Of a stretch of DNA of 64,000 nucleotides, positions 57,806-64,000 are shown one piece after another. The notes below the pieces were generated by a model. That model did not search any database. It was not told the DNA's origin and was given only the letters and a program-made list of their open reading frames with translations. Source of the DNA: Paenibacillus_E sp040812395. GTDB lineage: Bacteria > Bacillota > Bacilli > Paenibacillales > NBRC-103111. The stretch spans positions 186,001 to 250,000 of the forward strand of contig NZ_JBFNXH010000005.1 in the NCBI RefSeq assembly GCF_040812395.1, in the 5' to 3' direction. Numbering within the stretch: position 1 is the first letter of the stretch; the number at the start of each line of letters is the position of its first letter. The translations under genes were made by a program, and so were the position numbers.

Positions 57806-58642
57806 TTATATTTCGGGTGTTGGCGAGGTCCCTTGCGGCAACAGGGGCTCATACATCATTATTGCATGATTATCGGTTATCCATTCCTCATTGACAACTT
57901 CCCGCTGTCTGTTAACCACCCTGCGATAAATTTCATTATGGCGCACATACCCGCCCCAATATTCTTGCGTAATCCAGTGCTTATTCTCGTATATTTCGTA
58001 CGTATACACAGGCGGTTGCTCCGCTCGCCATTCCCCGTCGAGATTCGTCTCTGTGAGATGAACAAAAAGCTGATATCGTTCATTCGTATCGTTGCGGATC
58101 TGCAAGTCGAGATAATTATAGAAACAGGTCGCCCCACTGCCAAACGGCTGACTCCTGCCCGAATCGGGAAACACGTCATAGCTATGCCGATATCTCTCTG
58201 TTACGGTTAGCGGCGTATGCAGCGTCATCCAGTAAATCAAGTTGGACAGCTGGCATAACCCGCCGCCAATTCCTGTCTGCACCTTCCCATGAAATAACAC
58301 CATGCCGTCTACATACCCTTTTCTGCGCGTCGTATTACCGATCAAGCGCCAGTAGGAGAACGTCTCACCTGGCTCCAGCACAATGCCGCTAATCTGTTTG
58401 GCAGCAAGATGAAGATTGGTAACTTTGTTAAACTGAAGCCACATATCCACATCTTTCAACTGTCTGAGCAGCGGCGTTTGGTGGGTGAATACTCGGTAAC
58501 CGAACGGCTCCGCCTGCCTGACTTTTGCATAAGACCGGCCGTCCAGATACCAGCGAAGATAGCGTCTCAGACGAAATACCTTTTTCCCGAGATATAGCCT
58601 CATTTTGCTTCGATGAATCGGTTTCAGCACGTTGCTCCCCAT
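57806..58642 (-). CDS. VanW family protein
   Basis: A 278-residue protein. The VanW domain is recognised by LEPGETFSYWRLIGNTTRRKGYVDG and GIGGGLCQLSNLIYWMTLHTPL (read in parts: GETFSYWRLIGNTTRRKGY; GIGGGLCQLSNLIYW). There is no signal peptide. VanW proteins accompany some glycopeptide-resistance operons, but most chromosomal copies have no known role and none of the van genes is present. The start is uncertain: ATG 58642 or GTG 58630, which has GGGGAG four bases upstream. It lies between a methyltransferase gene (same strand) and leuB. Confidence 0.85.
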   Translation of the reverse strand: MGSNVLKPIHRSKMRLYLGKKVFRLRRYLRWYLDGRSYAKVRQAEPFGYRVFTHQTPLLRQLKDVDMWLQFNKVTNLHLAAKQISGIVLEPGETFSYWRLIGNTTRRKGYVDGMVLFHGKVQTGIGGGLCQLSNLIYWMTLHTPLTVTERYRHSYDVFPDSGRSQPFGSGATCFYNYLDLQIRNDTNERYQLFVHLTETNLDGEWRAEQPPVYTYEIYENKHWITQEYWGGYVRHNEIYRRVVNRQREVVNEEWITDNHAIMMYEPLLPQGTSPTPEI

Positions 58643-58667
58643 CCTTTATTCAATTTCCAGGGATCGT

Positions 58668-59438
58668 TTATTCTTTAATAGCTACAATTCTTAACCGTTT
58701 ATAGTCGGCGAACCAAACCCCGTCAGCAAATAAGGCTGGTCTTGCGGCATGTGCTATCTTCTCAAAAATCGATCCTCTATCCGATGCAGGGATATTCTTG
58801 AAAAATTCATCAGCGGCGAAACCATTCAACCAATGAAAAAGCCCATTCTCACCATCTTCCAACTGCGTAGGACGATCAAAGTGAGCCGCATAGGTCACTC
58901 GAAACCCTTGTTTTTCAAGTAATAAACTATATTCCCCTATGCTCGGAAAGTACCAAGGATTGCGCTGGCTTGCATCAATCCCGTAATCTTGGGAGAGCAC
59001 ATCATAAATTCCACGCACAATATGCTCTACGTTACCTTTCCCGCCAAATTCCGCAACAAAACGTCCACCTTTCTCCAATGCGTTCCAAACGCTAGCGACC
59101 ACACTTTCCGCATCCTTCACCCAATGCAGTACCGCATTAGAGAAGACTGCCTGCACAGGCGCATCCAAAGCAAACGACTCTGCATTGCCAGTAACAAATT
59201 CAAGGTTCGGGTATTTTTGGCGCGCTTTTTCAACCATACGTTCCGAATAATCCATCCCAATGACCGAAGCGCCAGATTGAGCAATCTCACTGCTTAGATC
59301 ACCTGTCCCGCAACCCAAATCAAGTATGCGTTCCCCTTTTTGTGCATCGAGCAGTTCGACCACACCTTTTCCAAACTGTGAAACAAAACCTAATTTATTA
59401 TCGTATAATTCCGGCTTCCAACTATGCGTCGATCCCAT
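58668..59438 (-). CDS. SAM-dependent class I methyltransferase
   Basis: A 256-residue protein with motif I ERILDLGCGTGDLSSEIA (~residues 34-51), the acidic motif VIGMDYSERM and FSNAVLHWVKD. It is similar to trans-aconitate methyltransferase-type (Tam) enzymes, but the substrate cannot be set. ATG 59438 has GAGGGGG upstream. VanW is encoded 25 bp downstream on the same strand, so the two may be co-transcribed. Confidence 0.88.
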   Translation of the reverse strand: MGSTHSWKPELYDNKLGFVSQFGKGVVELLDAQKGERILDLGCGTGDLSSEIAQSGASVIGMDYSERMVEKARQKYPNLEFVTGNAESFALDAPVQAVFSNAVLHWVKDAESVVASVWNALEKGGRFVAEFGGKGNVEHIVRGIYDVLSQDYGIDASQRNPWYFPSIGEYSLLLEKQGFRVTYAAHFDRPTQLEDGENGLFHWLNGFAADEFFKNIPASDRGSIFEKIAHAARPALFADGVWFADYKRLRIVAIKE

Positions 59439-59568
59439 CGCTTATACCCCCTCGAAAAATGTAGTAAACTTATTGTTACATAAAATTGGAAATTGGTGAA
59501 ATATATAAAACAAATCATATTGATAGGTATTACCTATAGTGTTTAAACTCACAAAATAACGCAAGGGA

Positions 59569-60289
59569 ACCTTGTCTAATCCCATACGCCAGGCATGGGG
59601 AGGAAATTGGATATGGGGTTCCAACCGCTGTTAAAGTCGTGTTCCTTGATTGGACAAGGTGGTGCGAACACGCCTTTAAAGGCGGCCGCTATCGCTTTTC
59701 CACCCCATATCCATTCCCTCTGTTCTACTTTTGTGCTGCCTTCCACTTTCTCTTTTGATTAACCTGTCTTCCATCCGGTATTCCTAACCCATCAACACCC
59801 CTGTTAGATTCCGGGTACATTTCGCCTCCGCTAGTTTCGCAAGAAAACCGAGGAGGTGTTGCCGGATCGCCAATTCCCTATGCACAGCGATATCAACGGA
59901 ACTACGAAGCCTTATTCCACCATAACGTCCCTTTTCTCCCCCTGAAGAGGAACTAGGGTGCGTTAAATGAGCGCAATGGTGCCTACAACCCAGCATTTCC
60001 TGCTCATAAGGTACGGTAGTTCCGCGAAATGCCCCTACAGCCGTAAATACCGCCTCTTAACGCATCCACGTTCCACTCACCCGTGCAAAATAGACAATCT
60101 ATCGAAGATTGAGGCGGTATGGGGCGATCCAAACCGCTGTGATGCTTCCGAATCTTCGGATCTTCTTCGTCCATCCTATCAAATGCTCGTACCCCACGAT
60201 GCGTGCGGAATCTCTCCGCTCTGCGAGCTCGTCACATACATACCTGACGCTTTAGTTCTGTAAAGGATTTAAACATTCTGACCAAAAAA
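59569..60289. repeat. Long dispersed intergenic repeat, copy B
   Basis: Second copy of the element at 1139-1898, same orientation, with dispersed substitutions and indels. The GGATATGGGG (59609-59618) / CCCCATATCC (59703-59712) pairing and the GGAACTA/TAGTTCC hairpin (59949-60023) are preserved. The right end abuts the T-tract of the aminotransferase terminator on the minus strand, exactly as copy A abuts the BASS terminator. Non-coding; no ORF is shared with copy A. Confidence 0.9.
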
Positions 60290-60325
60290 ACACCCGCGGC
60301 GCCTGTTACCAAGCCTGCGGGTATC
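60284..60325 (-). terminator. Terminator of the aminotransferase gene
   Basis: On the minus strand ACCCGC pairs with GCGGGT and an inner AGGC/GCGCC region, followed by seven T. Repeat copy B begins right after the T-tract. Confidence 0.85.
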
Positions 60326-60336
60326 TTTGACTTCCA

Positions 60337-61533
60337 TTATGCATTTTGTAAATATGATTCCATTGCCTTAGCCAACTTCTGCATGCCAAGAATCGTAGTT
60401 TCGCGATCCGTGTGCGTATAGTTGAGACGCATCGTATTGTATTTCGGATTTTCAGCAAAAAATGTGGAGCCAGGCACGAAAGCCACACCTTCTTTTACCG
60501 CAATTTTGAGAAGATCCTCTGCCCGGATTTGTTCCGGAAGCTCCACCCAGATGAACATGCCGCCTTTCGGTTCTTCCCATGTTAAACCAGGCCATTTCAA
60601 ATCAGCTAGCAAGCCTGTCATGAACTTCATCCGATCGCGATAATGTTCGCGAATGAGCGAAATATGCGCATCCAGATCAAAATGCTCGAGCAAATGATAA
60701 AGAGTCTGCTGATCGATCGTGCTCGAGTGCAAATCAGCCGATTGTTTAAACCGCGCCATTTGACTGATAATAGCTTTGTCCGCCATTACCCATCCTGTAC
60801 GGAATGCAGGAGCTACCGTTTTGGAGAACGTACTGGTATAGACTACGCAGCCGCCTTCCTCAGATCCGCCTAAGGAGTAGATCGTAGGGTAGCTCTCCGA
60901 TTCATCAAACTGGATCTCCCCATACGGATCATCCTCAAGAATCAGCACTTCATGTTTGCGGCATAAATCCAGCAAGCCTTGACGGCGTTCCAGACTCCAT
61001 GCGCGGCCCGCAGGGTTCGAGAAAGTAGGGATGACGTAAACCATCTTCGGGTTATGCTTCGCAATTTTCACCGCGAGGTCATCCAGGAGCATCCCGTCGT
61101 TATCGCTGTCAACGGAATACACTTTAGCGCCTTTGGCTTGAAAGACTTGAATTGCTGCCAAATAGGTCGGGCGTTCGACAAGAACAACGTCATCTTCGTC
61201 AATGTAAGACCGTGTGAGAAGATCGATTGCTTGTTGAGAGCCTGTTGTCAGCAGCATTTTGTCCGGCGTTACGTGCATATTCTTGGCAGCCATGCGGCGG
61301 CAAAGGGATTCGCGCAGCGGCATGTAGCCTTCGGTTAATCCATATTGCAGCGCTGATTTGCCACCAGCGATAACGCGCTTGAACGCGTCGCTCACAGCAT
61401 CCAGCGGGAAAAACTCCTCAGCCGGCAAACCGCCTGCGAAGGAAATAATGGAGCTGCCTTGTGTTAACTTCAAGATTTCTCTTACTGCCGAAGAGGAGAA
61501 ACCTTCCAACGATTTGGAAAATCGATACTTCAT
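60337..61533 (-). CDS. PLP-dependent aminotransferase (class I, 2-aminoadipate/LysN-like)
   Basis: A 398-residue fold-type I aminotransferase. The PLP lysine is in TSTFSKTVAPAFRTGW; other motifs are SFAGGLPAEEFFP, the YGLTEGYMPLRE segment and EDDPYGEI. This group includes 2-aminoadipate, valine and aromatic aminotransferases, so the substrate is open. Its position right after leuA suggests use in branched-chain amino acid synthesis, which is inference. ATG 61533 has GAGAGGAT upstream. The gap to leuA holds a leuA terminator, so it is probably transcribed separately. Confidence 0.9.
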   Translation of the reverse strand: MKYRFSKSLEGFSSSAVREILKLTQGSSIISFAGGLPAEEFFPLDAVSDAFKRVIAGGKSALQYGLTEGYMPLRESLCRRMAAKNMHVTPDKMLLTTGSQQAIDLLTRSYIDEDDVVLVERPTYLAAIQVFQAKGAKVYSVDSDNDGMLLDDLAVKIAKHNPKMVYVIPTFSNPAGRAWSLERRQGLLDLCRKHEVLILEDDPYGEIQFDESESYPTIYSLGGSEEGGCVVYTSTFSKTVAPAFRTGWVMADKAIISQMARFKQSADLHSSTIDQQTLYHLLEHFDLDAHISLIREHYRDRMKFMTGLLADLKWPGLTWEEPKGGMFIWVELPEQIRAEDLLKIAVKEGVAFVPGSTFFAENPKYNTMRLNYTHTDRETTILGMQKLAKAMESYLQNA

Positions 61534-61557
61534 AACGGGCGCATCCTCTCAAGGTTG

Positions 61558-61600
61558 TAGAAAGCACCCCACTTCTCTTCAGATGGAGGTGAGGTGCTCA
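61558..61600 (-). terminator. Terminator of leuA
   Basis: On the minus strand AGCACC (61598-61593) with CAC pairs with GTGGGGTGCT, followed by TTTCT. The T-tract is short. Confidence 0.65.
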
Positions 61601-61626
61601 TCTTGCTGAGCTTTAGAAGCTTGTCG

Positions 61627-63174
61627 TTAAATCAACGTGACGTTGCTTCTATTGCTCGTTGGCGTTTTTCTTTTTTCAATGAGTCTATTCACTGCATCCA
61701 AATAGGCTTTGGCGCTTGCTTCAAGAATGTCAGTAGAAATGCCGCGGCCTTGAACAGATACATCGTTTTGTTTTAGTACCACGTGTACTTCTCCGAGCGC
61801 ATCTTTACCATGTGAAACGGATTTGATCGAGTAATCGTCGAGCTCGACTTCTTCCTTCGTCACTTTGTCAATGGCATTGTAAATCGCATCGACAGAGCCG
61901 TTGCCGACTGCGCTTTCAGCGATTTCGCTGCCGTCTTGAAGACGAACATGCACGGTAGCGGTCGGCGTCATTTGGTTGCCGTACGCTACTTGCAGCGTGC
62001 CGAGCGCGAACACTTCCGGCGTCTCGATCAGTTTTTCTTCGATCAACGCGCGGATGTCCTCGTCTTCTACATTTTTCTTGCGATCTGCCAGATCCTTGAA
62101 CTTGGCAAAAGCGGCATTGATCTGCTCGTCACCAAGATCGTAGCCAAGGTCGATCAGCTTTTCACGGAACGCGTGGCGGCCCGAATGTTTGCCCATCACG
62201 AGCTTGCTCTCTTTGACACCGATTGTCTCAGGAGAGATAATCTCGTAGGTCGTTTTCTCCTTCAGCATGCCATCCTGATGAATGCCGGACTCATGGGCGA
62301 ACGCGTTAGCGCCGACGATCGCTTTGTTGCCTGGCACCACCATGCCGGTCAGCTTGCTGACCAAGCGGCTGGTGCGGTAGATCTCGCTCAGCACAAGCGA
62401 TGTCTTCGCTTGGAAAAACTCTTGGCGCGTTTCAAGCGCAAGCGCCACTTCCTCGAGCGAGGTGTTGCCTGCCCGCTCGCCGATGCCGTTGATAGTGCCT
62501 TCGATTTGATCAGCACCATTCAACACAGCCGCCAGCGCGTTCGCAGTCGCCATGCCGAGGTCGTCATGGCAGTGCGCGCTCAGTTGAATCTTCTCAATGC
62601 CAGGCACGGTTTCCTTCACCATTTTGAAAATATTGCCGTAGTCGTACGGTGTCATATACCCGACTGTATCCGGAATATTTACAACCGTCGCGCCTGCTTT
62701 GATAGCCATTGCCGTTACTTCCGCGATGAAATCCAGCTCCGTACGTCCTGCATCCTCTAAGGAGAATTCAATTTTGCTAAAATATTTCTTCGCATATTTG
62801 ATAGCCGCCTCAGCCGTCTCCAGCACCTGGTGCTTCTCCATCTTCAGTTTATACTGGCGATGAATTGGCGATGTTGCCAGGAAAAGATGGATGCATGGAT
62901 CTTGCGCGCCCTGCAGTGCTTCTCTTACGGCTTCGATATCTTGCTCCCGGGATCGGGAAAGACCGATAACCGAAGCGTTCTTGACGGCTCTGGCAACTGC
63001 GTTGACAGCTGCCAAATCACCTGGCGATGCCGCAGGAAAGCCGGCCTCCATCCGATCAATGCCCAGCTTCTCCAATTGCAGCGCAATCTCAACCTTTTCC
63101 TGCACGTTCAGGTTCACGCCGGGCGATTGTTCTCCGTCTCTCAGAGTTGTATCAAAGATGTAAATTTTACGCAC
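61627..63174 (-). CDS. leuA: 2-isopropylmalate synthase
   Basis: A 515-residue enzyme condensing acetyl-CoA with 2-ketoisovalerate, the first committed step to leucine. The N-terminal TIM barrel holds IFDTTLRDGEQSPGVNL and the HCHDDLGMATAN metal motif; NGIGERAGNTSLEE follows. The C-terminal LeuA dimer domain (~400-500) binds leucine for feedback inhibition. GTG 63174 has a perfect AGGAGGTG ribosome binding site. It follows ilvC on the same strand with a 325-bp gap that contains hairpins. Confidence 0.97.
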   Translation of the reverse strand: MRKIYIFDTTLRDGEQSPGVNLNVQEKVEIALQLEKLGIDRMEAGFPAASPGDLAAVNAVARAVKNASVIGLSRSREQDIEAVREALQGAQDPCIHLFLATSPIHRQYKLKMEKHQVLETAEAAIKYAKKYFSKIEFSLEDAGRTELDFIAEVTAMAIKAGATVVNIPDTVGYMTPYDYGNIFKMVKETVPGIEKIQLSAHCHDDLGMATANALAAVLNGADQIEGTINGIGERAGNTSLEEVALALETRQEFFQAKTSLVLSEIYRTSRLVSKLTGMVVPGNKAIVGANAFAHESGIHQDGMLKEKTTYEIISPETIGVKESKLVMGKHSGRHAFREKLIDLGYDLGDEQINAAFAKFKDLADRKKNVEDEDIRALIEEKLIETPEVFALGTLQVAYGNQMTPTATVHVRLQDGSEIAESAVGNGSVDAIYNAIDKVTKEEVELDDYSIKSVSHGKDALGEVHVVLKQNDVSVQGRGISTDILEASAKAYLDAVNRLIEKRKTPTSNRSNVTLI

Positions 63175-63247
63175 CGTGTCACCTCCTAAGAGTTTCTTGT
63201 AAATTTGTTAAAACAGTACTTCCAAGAAGTTAGACCGTTCCGGTCTT

Positions 63248-63358
63248 CAGCATTTGCCTCCAATCGCTGTTGAAAACTTATCCCCTCATCCAACTTAAAT
63301 TCAAAAGGTAGGGATAAGTTTTCAAAGGCGAACGCTGACGCTTTTCCGGCAAATACTG
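63248..63358. repeat. Large inverted-repeat element between ilvC and leuA
   Basis: GAAAACTTATCCC (63272-63284) is perfectly repeated inverted as GGGATAAGTTTTC (63311-63323) around a 26-nt loop. Outside, CAGCATTTGCC (63248-63258) pairs with GGCAAATACTG (63348-63358) with one mismatch. The 111-nt unit can fold into a two-tiered hairpin. It has no T-tract, so a mobile or processing element is more likely than a terminator. No T-box core is present here. Confidence 0.75.
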
Positions 63359-63433
63359 AGCCCTCCACTGGGCTTCTCGAAGAAGGTTTTAAAGATTTAA
63401 CACTAAAACTTTACTCGTCTAAATAGTATTTAC

Positions 63434-63469
63434 AGGGAGCGATTGGGAAATCCATCCCAATCACTCCCT
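63434..63469 (-). terminator. Strong hairpin after ilvC
   Basis: AGGGAGTGATTGGGA pairs with TCCCAATCGCTCCCT on the minus strand with a single wobble. The downstream T-tract is poor (GTAAATACTATTT), so it may be partial terminator or mRNA 3' stabiliser, which would allow some read-through to leuA. Confidence 0.7.
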
Positions 63470-63499
63470 GTGTATGTTAATACCTATAAGTGCTTACAA

Positions 63500-64000
<501 letters not shown>

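Noticed and set aside
57806..58642. Glycopeptide resistance function for the VanW gene
   Set aside because: No vanA/B, vanH, vanX or vanRS genes nearby; VanW domains are common in ordinary Firmicute chromosomes.
61936..62760. 274-residue plus-strand ORF
   Set aside because: Antisense shadow of leuA, whose family motifs are unambiguous.
63175..63499. T-box or leucine attenuator before leuA
   Set aside because: No AGGGTGG core and no leader peptide with a run of Leu codons could be seen in this stretch.

Overview
The window looks like a chromosomal segment of a low- to mid-GC Gram-positive spore-former, most likely Paenibacillus or a close relative. This is inferred from several features: split glycine decarboxylase genes (gcvPA/gcvPB) under a tandem glycine riboswitch, a T-box leader, a SigI/RsgI pair, an S-layer-homology protein, strong AGGAGG ribosome binding sites with many TTG/GTG starts, and a WapA-like Rhs protein. 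No rRNA, tRNA or CRISPR array was seen.

Layout. 1-6.9 kb: a T-box leader and the first codons of a probable ileS (minus), a TetR gene, a ~750-bp dispersed repeat (copy A), a BASS transporter behind two paralogous membrane proteins, a TetR/SDR divergent pair and a YafY-type WYL regulator. 7-12.2 kb: a MerR/aldo-keto reductase operon with a classical 19-bp-spacer MerR promoter, an SLH protein, a phage-type sigma-like pseudogene, a small secreted protein and a YuiH-type molybdoprotein. 12.3-17.1 kb: gcvH (minus) and riboswitch-controlled gcvT-gcvPA-gcvPB (plus). 17.4-26.5 kb: a three-gene secreted cassette with an S8 protease carrying Kelch-like repeats, a 1771-residue Rhs protein and a two-TM protein that may be its immunity partner. 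27-33 kb: a Gfo/Idh/MocA oxidoreductase, an MFS pseudogene, pepA, an Fe-S aldo-keto reductase and a Fur-controlled PepSY membrane protein. 34-39 kb: sigI-rsgI, an XRE-LytTR-like fusion, an orphan membrane protein and a LytTR response regulator. 39.3-51.4 kb: an alpha-glucan cluster built from two DUF4912 + GH57-GT4 modules around a nucleotidyltransferase/phosphomannomutase-like fusion, a KTSC protein and a GH15 glucoamylase. 51.4-56.5 kb: an ABC exporter, a GcvH-like paralogue without the lipoyl lysine, a 2-Cys peroxiredoxin, a Crp/Fnr regulator and a DltE-like SDR. 56.5-64 kb: branched-chain amino acid genes (leuB, leuA, ilvC) with a VanW protein, a methyltransferase, an aminotransferase and repeat copy B.

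Logic. The housekeeping parts concern one-carbon/glycine metabolism and leucine/isoleucine synthesis and charging, with RNA-based control of ileS and gcvT. The most unusual parts are the protease-Rhs-membrane protein cassette, the duplicated GH57-GT4 system in which one copy has lost conserved blocks and the fused mutase lacks its phosphoserine loop, and a pair of long, hairpin-containing intergenic repeats that both abut the terminators of minus-strand genes.
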